From: Siphonodentalium dalli
Lineage: Eukaryota > Mollusca > Scaphopoda > Gadilida > Siphonodentaliidae
DNA length: 64,000 nucleotides
Direction: 5' to 3'
Assembly: GCA_032622095.1 (NCBI GenBank)
Contig: CP136064.1
Coordinates: 42,063,912-42,127,911 of the forward strand
The notes under the pieces were generated by a model. It was not told the origin of the DNA. It did not search any database and saw nothing but the letters and a program-made list of their open reading frames with translations. The translations under genes were made by a program, and so were the position numbers. This document shows positions 12,801-26,700 of the stretch, piece by piece. Position 1 is the stretch's first letter, and each line of letters opens with the position of its first letter.

Positions 12801-15800
12801 TGTTATTCGGCATTAAAACATGGCTGCCAGCAGCCATCTTGGATTCTACTCTTTGCATGACTAAAGCTATGGTGACACTCCACAGTTTCGAATGATCAGT
12901 AGGGGTGATTTTCTAGTATAGATATAAAGTGCTAGTGGTTTCTGGCACCATTCATGTGGTATGTATATTGAGACAAGGTGGGATATGAATTTGTGTAATT
13001 TTAGAAGGTGTTCTAGACTGATGAAAAAATTAAGTGCAAGTGACCTTGACCCCACCCATAGACAGCAGTAGCGTTTTCTGCGAAACAGTGGCTCTAGATA
13101 CTGGGTAAATTTTTTAGCACCCAAAATTTGTCATCTGCATTAAAAATTGATTTTCTGGAAAATTTAACAGCGAAAGTTTGAAATGTTTTCACATTGATGT
13201 TGGAAGCCAGAGGCGTTTAAACCAACATTGGTGACCGTGCTTGAAAAAATCTGGTATTCGTGCCTCTTGGGTATGAAAATGCAATATTTTGGTCATTTAT
13301 TGAATAAAAATCACATTTTCGAACAAAAAGGTCAAGGGCCATAACCCTTGATAACCCATATATTATGGAAATTATGTATCAAATTCTGAATGGATATGCT
13401 GTACTAATTTCAGGCATATATATATTGTCTATATGGTTTGGGATCATAATCCAGATAAATTTCAATGAATCTATGGGCCCCCTATTTCTGGGCCCATACC
13501 TGTTGAAACTGTGGAGTGTCACCTATCAAATGTTTTTGAATTGTTGGAAAACATAGCCGCCAGCAACCATCTTAGATTTAACTTTTATATACATGTATAT
13601 ATATATCTCTTCATGTTGATAAACTAGTAAATTAGACATTCAACTTTCCACATTCCTAATCACTCCATCGACAGTAACACATTAAATTATTCCCTTTCCA
13701 AGTTGAGCTACAGTGTCATTGACACTTTCATTGTGAAACATAAACATAAACATAAACATAAACTTGGTATGTAGGTGTCTCAACCAAGGACACAGGTGCT
13801 CTGCAATTCTGGGTTTGATCCGATGTTCTTTTATGGAGTTATTTCCCTTTTTTTTACTTAGAAAATTTCTCACTTTTTCGGTTTCCGGATGATATCTCAA
13901 GTTTGGATCCTTTAATTGCAAATACCATTTTTATGTGGATCAGTCATATCAAGATATAGGTTGAGTTCGAATTTGAGTTTGATCCGATGATTTTTCCTTG
14001 AGTTATGGACTTTTTTCAACTTAGAAAATTCAATTTTCCTTCTTTTTTCGTTGGTTTCCGGATGATAACTCAAGTTTGGAATGTTAAATTGAAAATTCCG
14101 TTTTTTTTGTGAGTCATTGATATCAAAATACAGGTCAAGATCGAATTTGAGTTTGATCCGATGATTTTTCTCAGAGTTATGGGCTTTACGACTTAGAAAA
14201 TTCAATTTTTTGTTTTTTCTTTGGTTTCCAGATGATAACTCAAGTTTGGATTGTTTAATTGGAAATTCTTTTTTTTTGTGGGTCGTTCATATCAAAATAC
14301 AGGTCAAGTTCGAATTTGAGTTTGATCCAATGATTTTTCCCAGAGTTATGGGCCTTTCGACTTTGAATTTTTTTTTTTTAATTTTCTGTATGAGGGTACC
14401 TTCATGGTGTAAACAACTCCTCCTATTGTTTTCATCGTAGATATTTGAAACTTCAAAGTATTGTTACCCACATATTGGAGATATGCAACATGTATATAGA
14501 TGACGGAAAAATTATTTTTTAACGTAATTATTAACCCTTTCGACTTAGAACATTTCAACATTTTTATGTTTACCCATACCATAGTATGGTAAACATAGTG
14601 TCGTTGTCCGGATTGATCACTCGTCGTTAGTCCGTCTGTCTGTCTGTCTGTAGACACTTTACGCATGGTGCGATAACTGAAATATTTTCTATCTGATCGG
14701 AACCAAATTTTGTATATGAATTTCTCAGCACCAAATACAGATCGAGTTCGAATATGGGTTTGATCCGAGTTTTTTTTACGGAGTTATGGCCCTTTTTTCG
14801 ACTTAAAATTCATGCATGCTGCCATAACTAAAACAAAAATTATCTGACCGGTACCAAATCTGGTATGCGAGTTTCTCAGCCCAAAATACATATCGAGTTC
14901 GAATATGGGTTTGATCTGATATTTTTTAATGGAGTTATGGCGCTTTGACATTGAATTCATGCATGCTTCCATAAATACACCATTTCTCAACTGATAGGAA
15001 CCAAATTTTGTATGTGAGTTTCTCAACTCAAAATACAGATCGAGTTCGAATATGGGTTTGATCCGTTATTTTTTAATGGAGTTATGGCATTGAATTGAAC
15101 AGACAACCCTAGCAGTCTACAATTAATTACCAGTGATATGAAGTTTAACTCCTCAGAGAAGGAGATAAGCAGTAATCTGTATTATGAGAAATAGAGTTAT
15201 TTTTAGCCATCAGTATGAGGCCTAACCAGAGATACTTTATACCTGTGGAGAGATAAGAGCTCTATGTAATTAATTTGCCCTGTTAGCCTGGGTTTCTGAG
15301 GAGGTCTCTATGTCAAGAAAGATGGCTTGCAATAGAAAACTCATAGGGAATAAATTGTGTTTTATCACATAATCTGTCATGTTTGTCCAGTGTTTCACAA
15401 AAATCACATACATGCCCATGCTAGTGAAGATGGGGAAAATTTATACTTACCCACAAATGACTAATTTGTATGTTTACCCATACCATAGTATGGTATTAAA
15501 ACATAGTATCAATGTCCGGATTGACCACTCATCGTTAGTCCATCCGTCCATCTGTCTGCCTGTAGACACTTTACGCATGGTGCGATAACTCAAACATTTT
15601 CTATCTGATCGGAACCAAATTTTGTATATGAATTTTACAGCACAAAAGACAGATTGAGTTAGAATATGGGTTTGATCAGACTATTTGTAAGTGAGTTATG
15701 GACCTTTTTCCAAAAAAATATTCACTCTTTAAAAAAAAATATTTAGTTTTAATTTCTTGCACAATTTAACATAAAATGAATAAATAAATAAATAACAACA

Positions 15801-18800
15801 AAAAATAATAAAATTGTTTTTTTATAATAATTAAAAAAAAAGTAGTAACAGTAACAGAGTAACTTACTATCGCCAAGGGATGGGTTAACATCTGCCGATC
15901 GTGATCGGCCTCTCGTTTAAATTTCTTTAACAAAGCAGCATCGACTTGCCACGTTGTCGGGGGACACTGTGGTCGGCCGACCTTTTATATTCAAATTGAC
16001 TTTATTAATGTCCCCCGATAATGTTTCTCAAGGACTGATAGAATTTCCATCCTGAATTTCTTGAAATTTGGTATGTGGTTTACTTTCACGTCAATTTAGT
16101 CAAGGTCCGATGATTTTTTACGGAGTTATGCCCCTTTTTCGACTTAGAAATCACTGTTTTTGGGTTGTCTGGATGATAACTTGAGCAATACTATTTAACT
16201 GAATTTCTTTATATTTGGTACATGGTTCACATTTGAGAAAGCACAGGGTCAAGTTCGAATTTGGTCTTGGTCCGATGATTTTTGATGGTGTTATGTTTCT
16301 TTCTGGACTTAGAATTCTTAAATTTGGATAGTTCGGATGATAACTTAAGTAATATTCAACAGAATGTTTTGATGTTCGCTATGTGGATTGACTGTCCATC
16401 TGTCTGTCTGTCCATTCAGGCATTTATTGCACACCCAATGGCTTATTTGTGCGGAATACAGCAAAATACAGAAGAATTAAAACGTTCAATAAAAAAATGT
16501 GTGTTGTTCTTGAACAATACAAACCTATTACATCAACAATGTCACTGGCGACGTCAACTTTAACAGAAAATGTCTTCGCTAAATTATGGGGTATGGTCTA
16601 CATTAAGCACATGTTTGTTCAATTAAATACAACAATATCGACCTAAATGTTAGTATGTTACAAGCTGCAAACTTCAGAGTGCAATAAGCATAGAACAACA
16701 CAGTTGTGTGAACATGTTAACGTTACTGCACTCGTTTGTCATGATGCAAGGTAAAACTCGAACCTCCGGTTCTTGTTTTACCATCGCGTCACAACAAACT
16801 TGTGCAATAACGTTAACCAGTTCACACACTTTGTCGTTCTATCTATATATATCTGCCATGGGCTATCAGATCGGAATGAAATTTGGTCATGACTGCTTTC
16901 AAATGAGGGGCATATGACATTGTTCGTGTTTTCCATTCCAGCGTTATCCTTCTTTGTTTATCTGGAAATATTGTTTTTTTGTCTGTTCGTGCAGAAGATA
17001 TCTCAGTCATGGTTCAGTGCAGAAGATATCTCAGTCATGGTTCATTTTCAGCTGTGACAGACATTATCCTAAATTTAACTGAATATAATGATCAATCATG
17101 TTATATAAGATATATATATATATGATAGTAGCTAGGGATATTAATCACCTTCATTATTTTTGTTCAAACCTTTTTCAGGAGGATAGAGAATTAAACAGGA
17201 AAAGATCTGCTGCAACAAAGAAATTAACCTTTCTTCCCACAGTGGTTTCCCAATTTAAAAAGTGAGTTAATGTGTCTTGTGGTCATTGCTCATTTTACAC
17301 GGTGATAAAGGTGAAGTTCGCGCCCTACCCCACCAGAAGCCGACCTATTGTACCTCTGAGGCCAGTAGCCGGACGATGATCATGAAGATGAGCTTGGGGT
17401 TATTACTCTTGGGCTCCAAATAAACATACATGCACGTTTATTATTTTCTTGGGAAATTTTCACTCTGCACAATGCTTATTTGGGTCAGCACGTTTATTAA
17501 TTTGGAGGCTAAGAAAATTGAAATCAGCACAAACTCAAGATTTCTATATGATTCGGATATCAAAATGATGAGCTTATAACTGGATACATGTACATTTTCA
17601 AGTATATGGCATACATGTGAACATTTAATTATTGAATAAAACACCACATGACTATACTTCCTATACTTGACCTACTATAAAAATAATTTGTTGAACCACA
17701 GTTATGTTGATATTTTGCTCAGAGTTCCCCTTGCACTATTAATTGGGTCTGCACTTTTAATAACTTTCAATGGAATTTCCTGCACTATTATTTGGCTCTG
17801 CACTTTTATTAACTTTCAATGGAATTCCCCCCCTGCACTATTATTTGGGCCTGCACTTTTATTTGGAGCCTGAGGGTAGTTTCATCACAGTAAATGAGAA
17901 GTGAGAATAGCTCTTTAGTAATTAAGAACAGATGAATAGAACATACTCAGTTCAATGAATATGAAAATAAAGGGGTTTATGCAAGCAGTTTTATTAGCTC
18001 ACCTGAGACGAAGTCTCCGGTGGAGCTATAGTCATCACTCCTCGTCCGTCCGTCCGTCCGTCCGTCAACAATCATCTTCTCGTCCCGAACCGTAAGACGG
18101 AATGTGTTCATATTTGGTGTGGATGTTCCCTAGGTGACTCTCATTCAGATTTGTTCAAATGAGGTCACTGGGTCAAATAGTTGCGAAGCCAGGGCCATAA
18201 CTCTATTCCTCCATAGTAATTCTTAGAACGACTTCTTTTACTGAACTATAAGGCCGTATGGATTCATATTTGGTGTGGATGTTCCCTAGTTGACTCAAAT
18301 TCAGATTTGTTAAAATGAGGTCACCAGGTTGATTAGTTGAGAAAACCAGGGCCATAACTCTATTCCTCCATAGTAATTCTTAGAATGACTTCTTCTTTTG
18401 AACCATTTGACCGATTTAGCTTACATTTGGTATGGAGAGTCCTTGTGTGACTGGGGTTCAGATTTGTTCAAATGGGGTCACTGGGTCAAATAGGGGCAGG
18501 GCCCAGGGCCATAACTCTTTAATTTTTTTTTTTTTTAAATCCATGTTTTAAATCCTTGCCCCCTCAACCCCCCCCCCCCCCCCCACCTCCACCACTGAAT
18601 GTCCCTGCCACCCCACACCAGATCCTTGCAAGGTTCACACCATTAAAAGCCTTACACTTTAGTTATATGACATGCCAGGTGCTGACCAGCCTTAATTATC
18701 ACAGTGCTCACAGCTGTGTGTCCAGTCATTATAAAGTAATTAACTTTTATCTCAATATCCACATTTATCAGGCTGGGAGAGAATGAGGTGTGTGAATGAA

Positions 18801-21800
18801 ATTTAATCCTATGTGTTTACAGCAATCTCAAATACAACTCTAACTGTTTGACAGTTTACACATTTTATAATAGTATTAGTATTAACCATTTCATTACCAG
18901 AGCTATGCTGGTACAGCAAAAAGACCCTGCACCAGTGTATTCTCCTATATATAAGAGAATACACTGGGGATCAAGGAAATATTGTTAGGCCAATTTTGTC
19001 AGACATCCAAATAAATCAGACATGTCCTATTCTCGCAGGGATGTCCCCACATATGTTTGGGGAGGGGGCAAATTTCTCAGATTTGTTCATTGAGATGTAA
19101 TTTTTATTCCAAAACCAATTACGTATACTAAAATAAAATGAATATAAAATAATAGACCATTGATCAAGAGAAATGAGCTCCTAGTTTTAATATTTGTCCA
19201 ATATTTATTATTTTATAACAAGGTACTAGTATCATGCCAGTGCATTGTCTTATATATATGTGAGTGTCCCATAGGTAGCCTCACCTAAGAGAATGCACTG
19301 GCTCTCAAGGTTACGGAAATATTGTTAGGCAAATGTAGACAAGTATCCAAATAAATCACAGATGTCCTATTCTTGCAGGGATGTCCCCATGGGTTGAGGG
19401 GGTGGAATTAGCAGATTTGTTAAATGAGATGTAATTTGTTTTCTCAAAATTAATTATTTAGACTAAAATGAATATAAAATAGTAAACTATTTAATTTTTT
19501 AACCCCCAGATTACATTATATAAAATATATGCCATATTATATACCATTTGAAAGAGGAAGCTCCAAAACATTGTATTATCAACTTTTCCAGTATAATAAA
19601 CTGTGGATGTGTTGTTTTTATTGAGTTGCCAAAGAGTTTTGTCATCTAGATTGCAGTAAAAAGCTAAATTATTTTCAATGCAGGGGAATAACTCTATATA
19701 TTAAAGATGGAGTTCTTCCCCTTCCATTGAAAAGTTTGAATTCTGTTGCATTCTGGGATCCAAAGGGGGGGGGGGTCATTCTATAATTTCAGTAGTTTTT
19801 GGCTCACCTGAGATGAAGTCTCCAGTGGAGCTATAGTCATCACTCCTCGTCCGTCCGTCAACAATTCTTTAAACTCTATATATTAAAGATGGAGTTCTTC
19901 CCCTTCCATTGAAAAGTTTGAATTCTGGGATCCAAAGGGGGGGGGGTCATTCTATAATTTCAGTAGTTTTTGGCTCACCTGAGATGAAGTCTCCAGTGGA
20001 GCTATAGTCATCACTCCTCGTCCGTCCGTCAACAATTCTTTAAACTTCTCCTCTGGAACCATAAGACCGTATGGGTTCATATTTGGTGTGGATATTGCCT
20101 TGGTGACTCACATTCAGATTTGTTCAAATGAGGTCACTGGGTCAAATGTGGGCAGGGACATAACTCCAAAAGATATTAAACATTGCAAGTGAAGTCTGAC
20201 ATTTTATAAACATTTCGTGGAGATCTGCTAGAGGTCATTAATTCCCAATTACAACATCAATCTATTACCTTGGGTGACAGATTTGTGAAAATGGTATTAC
20301 AAAGTCGAATAAGGGCATTGCCAGAGACCTAACTATTTCACAACATATTAATTCTTAAAATATGTATGGAAGAGCCAAGAACTAGTTGGCTTATTATACC
20401 CCCACTTTCGAAGAAAATGGGGGGTATACTGGATTGACTGCGTCCGTCCGTCTGTCCGTTTGTCACGCTTTGTCCGTCCGTCCGTCCGTCCATGTTTACT
20501 AATGACTACTTATGTGGCTAAGATTGTGTAAAATGGATATTTATGTGCATAACTTCCATTGCGTGGCTAGCCACGTAACAGCTTTCAGATGGACGTTCTA
20601 AAATGATCTATTTGGCCTAATCAGCTTATTTAATTTTGTAGTCACTCAAAATGAGAAAAAAAAGTCCATCGATTTAGACATCCATGACCCGTCAATAGGA
20701 GATGTCGGACACTGACAAGACATTTATGTGGCTAGCCACCCAATCACGGACCTGTCAGTTTCTCCTATTCCACTGTCCCAGTTGCTGTGAGCAAGTTTTT
20801 GAGTTTTAATCAGCTTCTTCTGCTATAATTCCAACATGTTATGAATCCATAATCTGGAGTTTTATCACTATCTACTACTTGATAGCCACTTAAAATTTTA
20901 TGGCTACTTGAGAAGCCACATAAAAACTAAAGCCACATTACCATTTCTAGCCACATAGGTCGAAGCCCACATATCTACCCATTTGTTGGTACGTCCGTCC
21001 GTCCGTCCGTCCGACCTCATAACTCGAACAACTATGAACCAATTTCAATAATTTTTTGTATGCAATCTCCTTAGGACGGTCTCTCCGCATGATGCTAATT
21101 GCGGTTCGGTCCGACTTTGTTTTTCAAGTTACGCCTCTTTTTCGACTTATTTTGACTTAGAAAATTCTGTCCGACTTAATAACTTTAACAAATATGAACC
21201 GATTTCAATAATTTTTGGTATACATGCTTCTCACAATACCCTCTCTACATGATGATGCTAGGGATTGGCTCAGACTGTTTTTCGTAATATTACACCTCAT
21301 TTTCGACTTATTTTGACTTAGAAAATTCTGTCTGACTTAATAACTTTAACAAATATGAACCGATTTGAATAATTTTTTCTGTACAAGCTTCTTGTGACAC
21401 CATATCGATATTATTAGTCCGAATTTTTCTTTAAAGTTTTAAAAATCTTTTTGGTTGAGTTTACGGATAATGCGGGTTGAATTTGCCACGGTGGGGGGTA
21501 TGCTAGCACTCGAGTGCACACCTCTTGTTTAGCATGGAATGTTCTTGTTTGACTGCAATACAGATATTTTTAATGGGGTAACCTGGAAAAATAGGGGCCA
21601 AGCGAAGGACAGTTTCCTTCTTAATATGCTTCCTTCACAAGGACCATCAGGTCTATTTTTTTATAAAAAGGCGCTTGTGAGATTGGAAATTTCCAACAAT
21701 TGGGAAAGTTTGAGATGTCAATTGTGTAATTCCAACCTAAGACTTGGGAGTCTTGAGCCTAGTCGGGAGGGGACTTGTTGGGGGGGGGGGGGGGGGGGGG

Positions 21801-23678
21801 GGTGATGATCAGTAGTGTACAGTTGGTAATTTGGCCACATATCCTGTTTAGATCTACTTCTTTTAAAGTGATTATGAAAAGTTCCAACTATTGTGGTCTC
21901 CAGAGTCCCAGTCTTTGCAGTCTGGTGAGCGACCCCACAGTCATTGACTGTCTTGTTATAATTGTAGAGTCTTCTGGCGGAGAATTAATTCATTTTATTC
22001 ACACTTCGCAGATGCACAGTGGGGAACTGATATTTAAACCAATACTCATTATGCTTTATAAGATGTCACTAACATCTTGGTTGAATCACTTGCCATCTTT
22101 AAACAGATATGTGAAGTTTAAATTTAGAATTGAGAATATGTTTCATTCAAGCCTTGAAATAGTGTGCCTGTCATTTGCAGAATGAGGTCCCCAGAGGGTG
22201 AATTTAGTGATGCTACGCCGCATAGCGGGCTAGCATCACCAAATTCACCCTCTGGGAACCTCATTCTGCTGAGTTGTAAACAGAATGAGGTCCCCAGAGG
22301 GTGAATTTGTTGATGCTAGCCCGCTATGCGGGGTAGCATCACTAAATTCACCATCTGGGGACCTCATTCTGCAAATGACAGACACGGTATTTCAAGACTT
22401 GTTGATGTAAGAAGGAAAACTTTATATTTATATATTGCTTGTAACAACGGGCAACATATGTTTAGTTAATTTTTATATGCACCATCATTTCATAAAACAA
22501 GATATATTAACCATTTCATTACTGAAGTTTCCTGAAATTTTGAGAAAACCCTGTGCCAATGCATTCTCTTATATATGCGAGTCTCCCATAGGGATCCTCG
22601 CATAATGAAAACTATTTAAAATATCACTGTTTTCAGGTACCAAGAACTTCTGTAGAATAATTTATTTCAAAAGTGCAGTTCATATATCCATATAATATCT
22701 CAAGATCATGAGAGGAGACATAATTATTCTTGAATCGTGAAAATTAATTATTATTTTCATTTAGAAAGGCAACTACCCATAAATAATTTTCTATATTTGA
22801 GAATTTTCATACCATGCCTGTTGATCAATGGAAAATTGTGCTGAGATGAGTTCTGGGTCATGTGTTCATAACCAAGTTAAAGCTGACCACCATATCTCTT
22901 TGGGCTGGAATATTTGTGACTGCTTTATTCTTCATTATAATATATTGGGGGGTATGATGCAATATTATGCAATTAAAAGTCTAAATCAACATTATGATAC
23001 AAACGAAGCCTCCTCTCATAGACCCAAGACTATAAGCTATTTGGACCTGGATTTTTGTTTGAAATTATAAATTATTCCAGCAGTTCTTGGTATCGAAAGG
23101 GACAAAAATGAAAATCATATTTTCAACCTCTCAGACGTACTAAAATCCATTGTTTTTGTTGTCTCTTCATAAATGCTCATATTCTATATACAATGAAGAT
23201 GATAATATGAGAAATTCCAGATGTTTCGCTAGGTAGATCCAGAGAAATTATGTGTTTAAAATCTCTTGCCATTTTTGGCTGGATTTATGCAAAACATGCG
23301 TCTCTCCCTTAAGTAAGGCAATGCTTTATTTATCCACTTTAATACCTGCCCATGTTTTTCGTTTGTTAAACATGGGTCAACAAGCCACAGTATTGGCTAG
23401 CACATACGGAAGTAATCACTCAATTATAAACCTAATCCTTCATATAATTGACTCACTAAGCATCTTCTATCTTCACAAGTGGCAATATGAATATAATGTT
23501 CTTAATTAATGTACCCTGTTTTCAGATCTGATCTTCAGATAGCATTCATAGAGTGTGGTGCCCTCAGTGCAATGACTGTGAGTACAAATTAGTCTTTTAA
23601 ACTACCGATATATTAATATATTCTTGTTTCTATTCAACAAGAGCTGTGAAAGCTGATATGATGCTTTTTATGTCTCTG

Positions 23679-23711
<33 letters not shown>

Positions 23712-26700
23712 ATATGAGGTTCGGGCATATAGCCGAGGGGTCCGTCTGTCCGTCCGAATTCTTGCTTGGAGAGCGGAATGAGGCTGATTGGTTGACCAGC
23801 TCTTAACTACGCCCCTTGTTGGAACTATTAGTAAACACCAGTGCGCTGCAGGCACTCATTCTTGTTTATACCTTAGGCAAAGGTGAATGACTTCTTATAT
23901 TTTGTTGTTATGTTTACCCATACCATAGTATGGTAAACATAGTGTCAACGTCCGGATTGACCACTCGTCATTAGTCCATCCGTCTGTCTGTCTGTAGACA
24001 CTTTACGCATGGTGCGATAACTCGAACATTTTCTATCTGATCGGAACCAAATTTTGTATATGAGTTTCTCAGACCAAAATTCAGATTGCGTTCGAATATG
24101 GGTTTGATCAGAGTTTTTTTTTACGGTGTTATGGCCCTTTTTCGACTTAGAATTCATGCATGCTGCCATAACTAAAAAAAAAATTATCTGATCGTAACCA
24201 AATTTGGTATGCGAGTTTCTCAGCCCAAAATACAGATCGAGTTCGAATATGGGTTTGATCAGATATGTTTTAATGGAGTTATGGCCCTTTGCCATAGAAT
24301 TCATGCATGCTTCGATAAATCAACCATTTTTCAACTGATGGGAACCAAATTTGGTATGTAAGTTTCTCAACTTAAAATACAGATCGAGTTTGAATATGGG
24401 TTAGATCCGACATTTTATACCAGAGTTATGGCCCTTTTTCAACTAAGAATTGAACAGATAACCATAGCAGTCTACAATTAATTACCAGTGATATCAGTTT
24501 AGCTCTGAGAGACAGAGACAAGCAGTAAATCGGTATTATGGAATTAGAGTTATTTTAACCATCAGCATGAGGTGTAACCAGAGATACTATATAGAGAGAT
24601 AGGACACTCCCATACAGCTCTATGTAATAAATTTGCACTCTTAGCCTGGGTTTCTGAGAGGGTCTCTATGCCAGGAAAGATGGCTGGCAGTAGAAAACTA
24701 ATTGGGAATAAATTGTGTTTTATCACATAATCTGTCATGTTTGTCCAGTGTTTCACAGACAAAAAAATCACATACATGCCCATGCTAGTGGGGATGGGAA
24801 AATTGATACTTACCCACAAATGACTAATTTTTATGTTTACCCATACCTAGTCCAAGTCTTCTCGTACTAAAACCGGCTAAGATATTGGTCCGAGTTCCAG
24901 GCCCATGCATTCTTATGACACGACTTATGACACGACTTAAGCGTTAGTGACCCGCTCAAATAAAACCACAATTATATGAAATAAAATATCACAATTGCGA
25001 CAATAAACGGATATTTTCCGCAGAAGACATGCTATTTGATCTGAAACCCACATCAGTTGTGAATTGAAAGCGGTAATTTAATGCGAAAAGAGACATTTAC
25101 CGCAATGTTTACAAATTTTTAAAAGTATGCGAACTCAGTTGACCTCGCGAACTGTGTTCGGCATTTTCCGTTGAAAATATTCCGTAGATTTTGGACTGAC
25201 AACGCAAATTACGATGAATTCTCCATTGTAATCGTAATTATGTGTGTCAATAAATAAAAAATAAATAGATTAATTAAACATTGAAGATATAAATGTAATA
25301 CATTAAATAAATTACGGGGAATTACAACCCTCTCAAAGTTTAAAACAGTGTAAACACAACGACCATTAGAATAAATAATATGGTGCTACATTTCCCACAT
25401 TTGGTGGACTTCAGCGAAATTAAGATATATACTAAGCGAACAGAGCAATATACTGCTCTTGTTAAGCACACAAAAAATCAAACAAAATTTGTATAAATTT
25501 TTAACCTTAAGTTTGAAAAGTCCCACTAAAACGGAAGAACTATATTTCGAAACTGTGTGATTCGGTTCTCCGATTATTTTATCAACACACAAGTCAAAAT
25601 GCACATGGATGAAAATCACACGCATGGCAAGTCAGACACAAGAGTTCTAATTTGCTCCAATTTTGACAAGTTGCTTGCGAAAATTGTCAACAAAACTACC
25701 TTTCTGATCCTCCATTATGTCATTAAGTTTTTAGTGCGGGAATTGTTCTCAAAGCACATTGGAAACTGGACTTTGCGGCGATCGGTTTTCGCTATTTTGT
25801 TCGGAAAACCCCGCGCTATATATAGAAACGGAAACTAGAATACTCAGAACAAACACCGGACAATGCCGAAGTTCTTCGGAACCTGAGTTCGGCTTTCAGT
25901 TAAGTAAACAAACAGAAAAAACAGCGATGTTGGTGACAATCAACCGGAATATTCTATGCGTAATTTAACATGAAAGTTAGATTATTATACACCATTATGA
26001 CCATAAGATGTCTCTCTTTCCGATGTATATAGCATCATGTATTGATTCATTAGGTAAATCGAGTAAAATACACCACAGATTCCCGCCACAGATCGTGGGC
26101 GTAACTCGTGTGATAGGATTGGTATAGAAGCGGGCTTGGACTAAAGTAGGCACCTCCATCCCAATATCTTAGCCGGTTTTAGTACGAGAAGACTTGGACT
26201 AACCCATACCATGTTATGGTAAACATAGTATCAACATCCGGATTGACCACTCATCGTTAGTTCGTCCGTCAATCTGTCTGTCTGTCTGTAGACACTTTAC
26301 GCATGGTGTGATAAATCGAACATTTTCTATCTGATCGCAACCAATTTTTGTATATGAATTTCTCAGCACAAAAGACAGATCGAGTTCGAATATGGGTTTG
26401 ATCAGACATTTTTTAACTGAGTTATGGCCCTTTTTGGAAAAAATATTCACTCTTAAAAAAATTTTTAGTTTTAATTCCTTGCTCAATTTAAAAAAAAAAA
26501 GTTTTTAAAGTTACTAGTAACAAAATTTGAAAAACTAACACCATTATAACTCCGCCAAGGGTACCCCGAATTAGCACACCAAATTTGGTTTAAATCTGTC
26601 CAAAATATTGTTATGTAATTTGTGTATAAATGTACATTGTCTATAATAGTACATAACAGTATACTTTATAATTCAACATCAAAACTCTCATTTATGATTC

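Noticed and set aside
18556-18786. Proline-rich ORF starting [13 protein letters not shown]
   Set aside because: The prolines come from a poly-C tract at the end of a repeat.
21780-21802. Poly-G/poly-C tracts (also near 6290, 18570, 23681, 30381, 39757, 61795) as G-quadruplex regulators
   Set aside because: They sit at fixed places in repeat heads or tails; no evidence of regulation, and their exact lengths are unreliable in assemblies.
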